A stretch of 64,000 nucleotides of DNA from NCBI GenBank assembly GCA_034927285.1, contig JAYFQF010000024.1:1-64000 (forward strand). Reading direction: 5' to 3'. The notes under the pieces were generated by a model. The model was not told the DNA's origin, made no database searches, and saw only the letters and a program-made list of their open reading frames with translations. Numbering within the stretch: position 1 is the stretch's first letter; every line of letters starts with the position of its first letter. This DNA is from JAYFQF01 sp034927285. Lineage in GTDB: Bacteria > Bacillota > Peptococcia > DRI-13 > UBA5745. Made by a program: the position numbers and the translations under genes. Below, piece after piece: positions 17,901 to 24,816 of the stretch.

Positions 17901-18520
17901 ATATTATCTTCCTCAAAATAAAAATCCTCACGAGCATTCTCCCAATCATTGCTGGCCAGTTCTTTGAAGCGGGCACGAAAAGCATCATACACACCATTTT
18001 CGGTCATTTGACGTTCCAGATCGGCAATCCATGGCATGCTTCCGCAGAAGCCCCGCATCTTGTTAAACACCTTCATGAAGACCTTAACGATAGCATCCTT
18101 GTTGACTTTAGAATCTGCGTCAGCCTCCGCATCGATATTGAAAAGTATCACATCTGCGTTTGTATCAGCGGCTACCTGCATGTCGGCCATAATGCGGCTG
18201 TCGGCAATCTTTCCCTCAAAAAAGCCGATGGCTTTCCTACCTCCATACTCTTTACCAGACAACAGGTAGGACAGGATTTTCAGGAAGTGCGATTTACCGC
18301 TTCCAAAGAAGCCGCTGATCCAAACGCCTATTTTATCGGTATGTTGTTGGGTGCCTTTACGGTAATTCCCAAAGAATTTATCGAAGTGCCGGTTCAACTC
18401 TCTGGTAACGACGTATTCGTCCAGCTCCTGCGTGATGATTTCGGTAGAATCCTGACCGATTTTCACAACGCCTTGAATCGATCTGCCGATCTTTTTCTGG
18501 AACATATCATTGATTTTCAC
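14924..18520 (-). CDS. brxC: BrxC, large ATPase of BREX type 1
   Basis: About 1198 residues; BrxC is the large P-loop ATPase of the BREX complex. The N-terminus has the family pattern VKINDMFQKKIGRSIQGVVK and ELDEYVVTREL, then the Walker A motif GFFGSGKSHF about 70 residues in, and VIFMIDEMGQYI as Walker B further on. I prefer GTG 18520 because AGGAG lies about 10 nt upstream and BrxC proteins start close to this point. ATG 18544 is in frame but lacks a ribosome site and would overlap brxB. The stop is 20 nt before pglX. Confidence 0.95.
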   Translation of the reverse strand: MKINDMFQKKIGRSIQGVVKIGQDSTEIITQELDEYVVTRELNRHFDKFFGNYRKGTQQHTDKIGVWISGFFGSGKSHFLKILSYLLSGKEYGGRKAIGFFEGKIADSRIMADMQVAADTNADVILFNIDAEADADSKVNKDAIVKVFMKVFNKMRGFCGSMPWIADLERQMTENGVYDAFRARFKELASNDWENAREDFYFEEDNIVQALADTTKMSQAAARSWYDKAEKDYSIDINAFARKVREYIEAKSESSGKNHFVIFMIDEMGQYITSDTNKGLLLNLQSVVESLGTECRGRAWVIATGQEDIDSIAKFDRNEFSKIMGRFDTRLSLSSANVDEVIKKRLLSKTETATEKLRLLYADKAAILKNLITFSPDTPEKRLYSDEDDFVDVYPFIPYQFNLLQAVFNGIRTHGASGKHLSEGERSLLNAFQEAAIQYANSEDGILIPFDAFYKTVETFLDHNIRKVIFDAEDSAERSDGDLQLYDVEVLKVLFMLKYISNVLPANLENITTIMLDNIDQDKIEAKKKVDASLRRLEKQKLIIKNGDQFIFLTNEEQDVNREIREIKIDASEIIDKVGDDIFSALFGLNKKYRYNDRYDFAFNTIIDDRPRGAQKEEIGIRILTPMYAHGGASDMEMKSLSIRERNVIISLPDDMSFFEEMEQSLQIDTYIRRTAGKSTTDTVEDIKTTKIREGKQRAERSRELIIEALKRADIYVNGNRLDIKEKQPSERINDAFKVLVESIYTKQSYITDPFFTTDNLREILTSRDTQVTLDGMESVEPNHLAIIEMSEVISRSSFKNIPLTMRGLIEQFSKIPYGWKENDIAGILLTLFKKQEVRLDLSGETISTGDMNVITYVTKRDYLDRVVVKTRVKIPPALLTNAKNIARDVFGKSDVPGDEDGLMARMRDFALKELDRHDDLNPGVRQLLDEYSKIRYPGETVLENGKNLLEQLVRIKDIKAFFDYLQNEKDDLLDYEEDMQDVKKFFRNQREIFDKALKMLSIYEGNRSYVLDPETIRVINEMERITRLQSPYSEIHKLPELVDQFIKRFSNLMAAECKPICVDIEADRAATLEDLKRRAFADKLSDKVDEDYRALLDRLSHANNIYEAIAMRTESDRMKQRFIQSFDDEEARIAATQSGCSGETPPKPVRKTKNISLKTLISGTNHISNRQDIDKLLDELRIKLESELTEDTTIRII

Positions 18521-18533
18521 GATTGCCGCACTC

Positions 18534-19115
18534 CTATCTTTCAATCAGTTTAAACGCCCGATAATAATTGTCATCGGTGATCTCACCAAACAAGCGAAGC
18601 TCATTTGTATATTCTCCAGGAAAAAACATCACGAGTGCATTCTTGTTCACACGACTGTGCAAGTTGTTCAAGATGGTGTGGGAGCGAATGATCGGCCATG
18701 CCTTTCCGATACCGGTGAGAAAAACCACATCCCGTTCCGGCACAAGGTTCCGCGTGATTTTATTAATAATCAAGTCTCCTTCGAGCGTAAGGCGCAGAGT
18801 CCTCTTGATAGGGTTGATAATTGCCTCGCTTCCTTTGGCTTTCTCCATCGCAATTACCCTATCAAGGTAATTCTTCTCTCTGAGGACTTCCAACATAAGA
18901 TCGTACAGGTCAAAGCGAACGATACGCACATCATCATACAAACCGTTGACCCGTCCAAGCAGATAATCCACATGGGCACGCACCGCCATTTCATCTTCGG
19001 CATCATAATCAAATATCCAGAAATTAATCTCGTTGGCCGTGCCCCGGCCCGTGCGAAAAGTCGGCTCTAGAATTTTCTTCTCAATGAGATCGAGCCGTTT
19101 ATTCAATGTCATCAT
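18534..19115 (-). CDS. brxB: BrxB (DUF1788) of BREX type 1
   Basis: 193 residues from ATG 19115, which has AGGGG 6 nt upstream and starts 7 nt after the brxA stop. The frame opens earlier (19253) but that part overlaps brxA. DUF1788/BrxB features include MTLNKRLDLIEKKI, GRGTANEINFWIFDYD and a C-terminal PERDVVFLTGIGKAWPIIRSH followed by VMFFPGEYT, a pattern shared with other BrxB/BrxD-like proteins. It is a small core BREX component needed for defence and methylation in characterised systems. Its exact biochemical role is not established. Length matches the family. Confidence 0.93.
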   Translation of the reverse strand: MMTLNKRLDLIEKKILEPTFRTGRGTANEINFWIFDYDAEDEMAVRAHVDYLLGRVNGLYDDVRIVRFDLYDLMLEVLREKNYLDRVIAMEKAKGSEAIINPIKRTLRLTLEGDLIINKITRNLVPERDVVFLTGIGKAWPIIRSHTILNNLHSRVNKNALVMFFPGEYTNELRLFGEITDDNYYRAFKLIER

Positions 19116-19122
19116 ACAACCC

Positions 19123-19725
19123 CTAAGCCTCCAATAACATGGCTTTTGCGTACAGCACATCGTCCCTGTCCAACAAACCCAGCAAAGCATGATCAATAAG
19201 AGGTTTTTGGATGAGTAACACATCTCCGTTTCTTTTCGCAAGACCGGCCTCACACAAGATATTTTTATATGTGTTGCGAATGCGGACTAGATTATTGCTT
19301 GTCCATTTAGCAACCACATCACTGCTCTGCGCTTTTCGCTCAATGAAGCCAATAAAATCTTTATCTGAAATTTCAAACCTACCAGCCTCGTATCGGTCAA
19401 GGTAAACCTCTCGCATGTATTCAAAAAACAAGCGGTCTGCTTTAATCAAAGCAAGGAAAGCAATCACCTTGGCATCCCTTTCGCTGCCAGTGGCAATAAC
19501 GGATATGAGCGAATCATCGAGAGTGGAAAGGCGTTTTATCATACGCAGCGGGACATCCCGGCGGCGCTTTTCTCGCTCCAACTGGTAAATATTGCTTTGG
19601 ATAGACATTGCAACGATTTCATCGCTGTTTTTGCCTTCACATAAAAGCTGAGCCGTTCTGCACATTTCAGAAAACATGAACGGCATGTCTTTGATGGAGG
19701 ATGTATATTGCAATTCTCTTGCCAA
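19123..19725 (-). CDS. brxA: BrxA (DUF1819) of BREX type 1
   Basis: A 200-residue DUF1819 protein; BrxA is a small helical DNA-binding protein that opens BREX operons. The sequence has the family's N-terminal YTSSIKDMPFMFSEM, the conserved DAKVIAFLALIKADRLFFEYMREVY core and a C-terminal winged-helix-like part (WTSNNLVRIRNTYKNIL, AGLAKRNGDVLLI). It follows the xre gene by 3 nt and precedes brxB by 7 nt, so all are one operon. Confidence 0.95.
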   Translation of the reverse strand: MARELQYTSSIKDMPFMFSEMCRTAQLLCEGKNSDEIVAMSIQSNIYQLEREKRRRDVPLRMIKRLSTLDDSLISVIATGSERDAKVIAFLALIKADRLFFEYMREVYLDRYEAGRFEISDKDFIGFIERKAQSSDVVAKWTSNNLVRIRNTYKNILCEAGLAKRNGDVLLIQKPLIDHALLGLLDRDDVLYAKAMLLEA

Positions 19726-19728
19726 GAC

Positions 19729-19956
19729 CTACACCTCCTGATCGTCTGACGATCTATCTGGTAGCATTTCCATCACGTCACCAATATCGCAAGACAGTGC
19801 ATTACAAATGCGCGCCATTACATCCATGCTGACAGGCTGATCTTTGGAAAGCTTTGCAAGAGTTGTAGTACTTATGCCAGCAAGTTGAAGCAAATCTGTC
19901 TTCTTTAATTTTTTATCTAACAGGATTTTCCAAAGCTTAATATATCTTACCGACAT
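19729..19956 (-). CDS. XRE-family HTH regulator of the BREX operon
   Basis: A 75-residue Cro/C1-type protein, essentially only a helix-turn-helix (KKTDLLQLAGISTTTLAKL at residues about 18-36, then VSMDVMARICNALSCDIGD). GGAGG is 8 nt before the ATG. It is the first gene of the BREX transcript, with brxA 3 nt downstream. Small regulators at this position commonly repress their own defence operon until needed. The paired TAGTAT motifs just upstream are its likely operator, by inference. Confidence 0.88.
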   Translation of the reverse strand: MSVRYIKLWKILLDKKLKKTDLLQLAGISTTTLAKLSKDQPVSMDVMARICNALSCDIGDVMEMLPDRSSDDQEV

Positions 19957-19981
19957 AAATAAACCTCCAATGGCGCATAAA

Positions 19982-20021
19982 TAGTATAATTAATAGTATC
20001 ATGTATGTATTTTAAATGCAA
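19982..20021 (-). promoter_or_regulatory. BREX operon promoter with TAGTAT repeat operator
   Basis: On the minus strand TTGCAT (20016-20021) and TACTAT (19993-19998) are 17 bp apart. On the plus strand TAGTAT occurs at 19982-19987 and 19994-19999 in a very AT-rich stretch, covering the -10 and start region, a plausible autoregulatory site for the XRE protein. Confidence 0.55.
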
Positions 20022-20057
20022 TTAATATCTGAAAACGCTTAATTTTATTCTGCATAC

Positions 20058-21677
20058 TTAAACCCTATTCATATTCCATTTCCGTGCGGCTGTTGCTATA
20101 TTTAGGAACTGATATTCCTGCTCATGGATAAACTCCACCAGCACCTCTTTGTCCTGCCCCACTGTAATCCGATTAACCAAGTAGGCGAGGAGCGGACGGG
20201 TCACACTTATAAATCCGAAATATGGTTTGTATCGTTCAAGCCATCCAAAGAATTCTTCCGCATTAGGAGGGGCCTGCATATTCGCTTCAGTTTTTTTTAT
20301 AGAGACCTCAAGGCGATTGCATTCCTGCATATAATGCTTTCGCATAGCTTCCAGTTCCTGCAGGGTATGCGATTGTATGATGATTTCATCCTGTAGGCCG
20401 TCAAGACAACGATGGCGTAATTTCAATTCTTTAGTTAATGCTCCGATTTTTTTGACGGCCATCTGATTTTTCAAGGAGCGGAGTTGGGACATATCCATGG
20501 ATGGCGCTAACTTATAAATCCGCAGGACGTCATCCATACGCAACTGTATTTGTCGGAATACTTCATTCTCCAAGTCCGTTTTTGAAATTCGATGTGACGG
20601 GCAAGGTATGTTAGCCACATTCCTACCGTTGCATACATAATAGTGATATGTCTTTTTTGAAGAGCAATTTTGCTTTTGTATCATGTTTCTGCCACAGCGT
20701 TTACAACGCACAAAACCCGACAAAGGTGACACTGATTTTTCTCCCGGCGAGCTTCTGGAATCCATCAAGAGGAGTCTTTGCACGGCCTCGAATTGGTGAA
20801 GTGGAATGATTGCTTCATGAGCATTTTCAATGCATACCCATTGACTCCGTAACGTTTGTACTCTACGCCGCGCTTTGAAATAAGGTTTCTGGCTTTTTCC
20901 CTGTTCCAGCCGACCTGTGTAGACTCTGTTTGACAAGATGCGTATAACCGCTATCGGCGTCCATTTTGCTGAGTCATTTTTCTGAAAGCCGGTGCAGTAT
21001 GCGCCGGAAAATGACTTTTTATGTTCGGCTGGCGAGGGGATGCCTAAGCTCTCCAATCGTTCCGCCATAGCTGCCGCACTCATACCGTCAAGCTTCCATT
21101 GATAAATACTATGTACGGTTTCAGCTGCCTGTGGATCCGGTTTGAGACGGTATTTGTCCGTTTGTGATTTTCGGTAGCCATACGGCGAAAAAGCATTCAA
21201 ATATTTGCCTTCCCTATATCCCTGCTGAAGAGAGCTCTTTATATTCTGTGATAAATTGCGTAAATACGCTTCATTAACGACATTGCGAACGCTTAACATA
21301 AAAGAATCATTATGATCAGGGGCCTTCATAAAATCAATTCGCTCAAAAACAGAAATAAACCGAACTCCAAGAGATGGGAAGATTTTCTGGATGTAACGTC
21401 CCGCATCAATATAATTTCGGCTGAACCGAGAAAGATCGCGCACTGCCACGCAGTCAATTCTTCCTTGTTCTATATCACGCAACATTTCTCGAAAAGCTGG
21501 ACGATCGCAGTGTAATCCGCTGTATCCATCATCAATTTTTACAGTGCAAATCCGTACATTCCCAAGTGCATTCAGATGTTTCGTTACAATAAATTCTTGG
21601 CTTTCAAGCGTATCCTCTCCGTTATCTTTGGAAATTCGGATATAAATGGCGGCTTTCCATATTTTCAATTCGCTCAT
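20058..21677 (-). CDS. Large serine recombinase (site-specific integrase)
   Basis: A 539-residue serine recombinase of the TnpX/phage-integrase type. The N-terminal resolvase domain has the nucleophile Ser16 in YIRISKD, then DGYSGLHCDRPAF and VAVRDLSRFSRNYIDAGRYI. A recombinase domain follows (about 150-260: GKYLNAFSPYGYRKS), then a zinc ribbon of CKRCG with two later Cys (about 330-375), and a coiled-coil insertion (about 410-470). All expected residues are present. ATGA overlaps the stop of the fic-like gene, so the two are translationally coupled. It lies at one end of the island and is the obvious enzyme for its integration into blaR1; the rebuilt attB/attP dyads fit this class. Confidence 0.93.
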   Translation of the reverse strand: MSELKIWKAAIYIRISKDNGEDTLESQEFIVTKHLNALGNVRICTVKIDDGYSGLHCDRPAFREMLRDIEQGRIDCVAVRDLSRFSRNYIDAGRYIQKIFPSLGVRFISVFERIDFMKAPDHNDSFMLSVRNVVNEAYLRNLSQNIKSSLQQGYREGKYLNAFSPYGYRKSQTDKYRLKPDPQAAETVHSIYQWKLDGMSAAAMAERLESLGIPSPAEHKKSFSGAYCTGFQKNDSAKWTPIAVIRILSNRVYTGRLEQGKSQKPYFKARRRVQTLRSQWVCIENAHEAIIPLHQFEAVQRLLLMDSRSSPGEKSVSPLSGFVRCKRCGRNMIQKQNCSSKKTYHYYVCNGRNVANIPCPSHRISKTDLENEVFRQIQLRMDDVLRIYKLAPSMDMSQLRSLKNQMAVKKIGALTKELKLRHRCLDGLQDEIIIQSHTLQELEAMRKHYMQECNRLEVSIKKTEANMQAPPNAEEFFGWLERYKPYFGFISVTRPLLAYLVNRITVGQDKEVLVEFIHEQEYQFLNIATAARKWNMNRV

Positions 21678-22885
21678 ATACTCTTATCATTCCTTAAAAT
21701 TTCGCTGTGCTCCATCAAAGGCAGCATATCCTCGCCAATGAAACAGCGTAGAAAATCCATGCAAGCATAATCACGGTTTCTTTCCATCTGGTTGATTTGC
21801 TGCACGATCCCCAAGCTGGACAAAAGGTTAATTGCAGATGCCCCTGTGTTGTAAGAGATTCCGACCTTCTGTGCAACGGTATAGATGTCAAATATGGGAT
21901 GCCGCTCAACACTATCATAAAAGGGATTGATTGCTTTTATAGATTTACCGCTTTTCCCAATCTTGGCAAGATTCTTTTCTCTAGTATGCAGCCACTTTTT
22001 AATCCCTTCCAAAGAATCATTGGCAGCAAAGCTGATGGCTCTAATGTAGAACTTGATCCACTGTTCGTAGTCGCATTGGCGTCGAAGTGCGCTCATCCGA
22101 TCAATGTATTCTACTTTATGCAAATTCAGATAATGAGACAAGCACAGGAGAGGGCTTGTTAATATTTTTTTATCCGCCAGAATCAGATATGGAAGAATTC
22201 TTCCTACAAGTCCGTTACCCGACATAAAGGGGTGTATCGTTTCGAACTGATAATGTGCGAGAGCCACCTTGATCAATACATCAATATCGTCATCTCGACG
22301 TATGAATTTTTCCAAGTCTCGCAGAGCACTCGGAAGCTGAGCTGGTGCGGTGGGATTATAAGTTAAAGGATAATTCGTTATAACTCTGATTTTTCCAATA
22401 AACATCTGTTCTGTTCTGAATTTTCCCTGTTCTTCACTGTCGCCCTTCAAGATTAACTTCTTATGAATATCACATAGTAGCGCATTCTTGTATTGCGCTG
22501 TTTTTATTTTTTCCAGCCCAAGGCACATGGCTGAAACACAGCTTTTTATCGGGGCGGTTGTTCGATCCGTTTTGAGAGAGGTATCCAAAACATCATAAAG
22601 AGGCGCATTGGTCCCGTCAATCTGGCAGGACAATATCGCCTCTTTTTGCAATATGATAGAGTTTACCGCAGCGATATTGGGAAGAAAACCGGACATGCCC
22701 TCAAGCTGTCCTAATAATCTATGAGCCGTAGACAGAAGGCTTGCCAGTTCTGCGTCCATCTTTATTTTTAAATCCGTTGAAAGGGGATTCGGCGTAAATG
22801 TGTAATAATCTACGTCATCTTTTCCAGGCATACCCGGACAATACTGGCCGGATGTCCTATAAGACACCCATTCATCCATATTCAT
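21674..22885 (-). CDS. Fic/DOC-domain protein with degenerate active-site motif
   Basis: About 403 residues of the Fic family, enzymes that transfer AMP or other nucleotide parts to proteins. N-terminal part includes SCQIDGTNAPLYD (residues about 80-95), corresponding to the SxxxEGT inhibitory helix of class II Fic proteins with Glu changed to Asp. The active-site loop reads HPFMSGNGLVGR instead of HPFxDGNGRxxR, so the metal-binding Asp and first Arg are replaced while His, GNG and the last Arg remain. A C-terminal winged-helix follows (TVAQKVGISYNTGASAINLL). Start could be ATG 22885, ATG 22879 or GTG 22888. It shares a promoter with the recombinase. Activity is doubtful; a regulatory or toxin-like role is possible. 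Confidence 0.85.
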   Translation of the reverse strand: MNMDEWVSYRTSGQYCPGMPGKDDVDYYTFTPNPLSTDLKIKMDAELASLLSTAHRLLGQLEGMSGFLPNIAAVNSIILQKEAILSCQIDGTNAPLYDVLDTSLKTDRTTAPIKSCVSAMCLGLEKIKTAQYKNALLCDIHKKLILKGDSEEQGKFRTEQMFIGKIRVITNYPLTYNPTAPAQLPSALRDLEKFIRRDDDIDVLIKVALAHYQFETIHPFMSGNGLVGRILPYLILADKKILTSPLLCLSHYLNLHKVEYIDRMSALRRQCDYEQWIKFYIRAISFAANDSLEGIKKWLHTREKNLAKIGKSGKSIKAINPFYDSVERHPIFDIYTVAQKVGISYNTGASAINLLSSLGIVQQINQMERNRDYACMDFLRCFIGEDMLPLMEHSEILRNDKSI

Positions 22886-22909
22886 CACCCAAAATCTGAT
22901 AATAAATAT

Positions 22910-22938
22910 AGAATAAAGTGATTATTTCAAAAAGTCAA
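22910..22938 (-). promoter_or_regulatory. Promoter of the fic-recombinase pair
   Basis: On the minus strand TTGACT (22933-22938) and TATTCT (22910-22915) are 17 bp apart, in AT-rich DNA just inside the right end of the element. The surrounding 22886-23018 has no gene apart from the tail of the truncated blaR1 frame. Confidence 0.55.
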
Positions 22939-22970
22939 CCATTTTTAAATTAATTATTATAATCGTATAT

Positions 22971-24113
22971 TTATTTCAAAACACCTAGTGAATTTGAGCT
23001 TATTGGATTAAGTCCTCCTGTTACACCATTGTCGAAATATTTACCATCCGTCATCACAAGCCGTACAGAAACATTTTTGCCGTCAGAAAGCGCCGCAGAA
23101 TTTTCCGCTATCACGAAATCACTGAGGCTAACAGGCTGTTTTTGATTTTTATATGCGCCGTCCTGTGTTTTACTTCCTTTATCTGCTTTTGGATTGGCTA
23201 TAAGTCCGATGCCGACAAATAGAACGGCGATCACGGCGACGACAACAATCCCAAAAGCGGGTTTTTGGTAATTCAGCACATTTTTGATCCGGCCCCGGAC
23301 ATTGCCCTCCCCAAAGGCAAGGGGGCCGCCATTTATCACGCGCCTTTCCGTTGCCAAAGACAAAAGCGAAGCGGAATAGGCCCTTTTGCCCTCGCCGCCC
23401 ATATCCTTTATCACCCGCTCGTCGCAGGAAAGCTCCATATCCGTACTCATCAGGACGAAAGCGATCCAAACCATGGGATTGAACCAATGGATACACAGAA
23501 TCAAAAAGCTAAAGGGCTTTATAATATGATCGAAACGCCGGATATGCGTCTGCTCATGCCGAAGGATATAACTCTTTTCCTCCGCAGATAATCCCGCGGG
23601 AATAAAAACCCGCGGCCTGGAGAGGCCCAGCACGAAGGGCGTTTTTAGATTGTCGGCTTCGTAAATGCCGTTCTCCGTATACCGCGCGCTTTTCAGGCGG
23701 TCTTTCAGGATCAGCACTGAAACGGCACTGTAAATCAGCATAACGGCAATACCCAGGAGCCAGATATCCGTGCCGATCCGGGTATAGATTTGCAGGGGAT
23801 TTACACTTGCCCCCACAATCGGCGCCGGCAGAGAGCTGTTCACATAGGTATCAACGGCGGTGATTCCGCTGTTGATTTGCGGCGTCTGCCGGTACACAAT
23901 ATCCTGGGGAATCGGCCAGGCGTTCATGGGCACCAGGCTCAGAATGCTTTCAAATGAAAAGGGGCATAAGAGCCTGAACGCCGCCACACTCCAGAGCATA
24001 TAAGAGACAGCCCTGGGAGCCTTTTTCAGCGGCAGCCGGACGAGAATAATAAAAAGAATTACATAGCTTGCGGTCAGACTCATATTCAAAACGCTAAGGA
24101 ATACAGCGGTCAA
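22971..24113 (-). pseudogene. 5' part of split blaR1-like M56 peptidase gene
   Basis: Encodes residues 1-365 of a BlaR1/MecR1-type membrane metallopeptidase, plus 15 foreign residues from the element (GGLNPISSNSLGVLK). Four membrane segments are visible, with the zinc motif HEQTH in ILRHEQTHIRRFDH at about residue 190 and the second conserved region DMELSCDERVI. A last membrane span is at about 295-310. It ends VRLVMTDGKYFDNGVT, exactly where the fragment at 4727-5182 resumes. BlaR1 proteins sense wall stress and cleave the partner repressor BlaI, encoded 2 nt upstream. The truncated 380-residue product keeps the peptidase but lacks the C-terminal domain, so signalling may be lost or altered. 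Confidence 0.9.
23005..23030. other. Attachment site attR of the BREX element
   Basis: Right junction. Element DNA with TTAAGTCC (23008-23015) and TCC meets core TGT (23019-23021), then host DNA TACACCATT (23022-23030). The host half is the mirror arm of ATGGTGT at attL. Confidence 0.7.
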
Positions 24114-24115
24114 GC

Positions 24116-24478
24116 CTATCCCTCCTTATGCCGGTCAATCAGCTTTTTCAGTTCCTCGGCCTGACGATCGGTGAGCTTTTTGCCTCCGATAAAAGCGGCC
24201 AGGAATTTAGGCAGGGATCCTCCGAAGGTATCTTCAACAAAGCGCCTGCTTTGCCCTGCAAAATACTCCGCTCTTTTTATCCGGGAAGACACAACCGCGT
24301 TTTCATTTTGAAAAAGGCCTTTATCACACAGCTTTTTCAGAACTGTGTATGTGGTGGACTTTTTCCAGCCTATTTCACTTTCACATAACTTCACCAGTTC
24401 GCCTGAACCAATCGGCTCATATCGCCAGATTAAATCAGCGAATTTGGCTTCCCCCCGTGCAAGCTTGTCCGTACTCAT
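24116..24478 (-). CDS. blaI: BlaI/MecI-family transcriptional repressor
   Basis: A 120-residue winged-helix repressor of the BlaI/MecI/CopY family. Typical features are LARGEAKFADLIWRY at the N-terminus, the recognition region WKKSTTYTVLKKLCDKGLF (residues about 38-56), and a C-terminal dimerisation part ending KKLTDRQAEELKKLIDRHK. Its stop is 2 nt before the blaR1 start, the normal blaI-blaR1 arrangement. A perfect 11-bp-arm dyad covers its promoter and should be its own operator. With blaR1 disrupted, release of repression may be impaired. Confidence 0.93.
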   Translation of the reverse strand: MSTDKLARGEAKFADLIWRYEPIGSGELVKLCESEIGWKKSTTYTVLKKLCDKGLFQNENAVVSSRIKRAEYFAGQSRRFVEDTFGGSLPKFLAAFIGGKKLTDRQAEELKKLIDRHKEG

Positions 24479-24522
24479 TTATCGGCTCTCCTCTCTTCGG
24501 TCTATACGGTATCGACTCAACA

Positions 24523-24556
24523 CTTTTAGTCTATACCAAATAGACTAAAAGTTCAA
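24523..24556 (-). promoter_or_regulatory. BlaI operator overlapping the blaI promoter
   Basis: CTTTTAGTCTA (24523-24533) and TAGACTAAAAG (24541-24551) form a perfect inverted repeat with 11-bp arms and a 7-bp spacer. The minus-strand promoter TTGAAC (24551-24556) -17- TAGACT (24528-24533) lies within it. GTCTATAC recurs at 24500-24507 nearer the gene. Confidence 0.7.
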
Positions 24557-24676
24557 TGCCCTGATCATCAATATTGCTCCGAAATAATCGTCACCGCCAC
24601 CGGCTTTATCATTACAGCGCGGGGCCGCTAGCGAAAAGCGCGGAAAATACAGTACAGGCAAATATCTCATAGAAAG

Positions 24677-24716
24677 AGTAAGAGGAGGACGGCTTTCGCC
24701 GTCCTCCTCTTACTCC
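24677..24716. terminator. Very strong hairpin between blaI and the xdh-like gene
   Basis: GAGTAAGAGGAGGACGGC (24677-24694) and its exact complement (24699-24716) form a perfect 18-bp stem with loop TTTC. No U tract follows, so Rho-independent termination is not assured, but the stem could end the leftward purine message or insulate blaI. The rest of 24557-24816 shows no gene. Confidence 0.55.
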
Positions 24717-24816
24717 GCCTCTCATTCCGTCTCTCACTTGCAAAACCGGTTAAATTATGTCCCTGTCCCCCGTTAACAGAAGAAGGTTTCGCGGCCTTTT
24801 TAGAACCGGCCCCGCT

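Larger units (their letters stand above)
5183..23021. mobile_element. 17.8-kb mobile island: serine recombinase plus type 1 BREX defence operon, inserted in blaR1
   Basis: The ends are defined by the split M56 gene: the two host halves share only TGT (5180-5182 and 23019-23021). Removing 5183-23021 restores an in-frame 515-codon gene and a perfect 15-bp dyad with 7-bp arms (ATGGTGT-T-ACACCAT on the plus strand). The element ends rebuild TTAAGTCC-13-GGACGTAA, a 7-of-8 dyad with its centre at the same base after the core. A very short core with flanking dyads is what serine recombinases leave. All cargo genes read leftward: fic-like, recombinase, xre, brxA, brxB, brxC, pglX, two unknown genes, pglZ, brxL. 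The composition is more AT-rich than the flanks, and the island lacks the low-complexity insertions seen in the host genes, which supports horizontal transfer. Confidence 0.85.

Noticed and set aside
19116..19253. Long N-terminal extension of brxB
   Set aside because: It overlaps brxA in another frame. AGGGG and the DUF1788 start support ATG 19115.
5183..23021. Prophage
   Set aside because: There are no capsid, tail, terminase or lysis genes. The content is a defence operon and a recombinase only.
5183..23021. Tyrosine-integrase genomic island in a tRNA gene
   Set aside because: No tRNA is at either junction and the integrase has a serine recombinase active site. The split blaR1 gives the ends directly.
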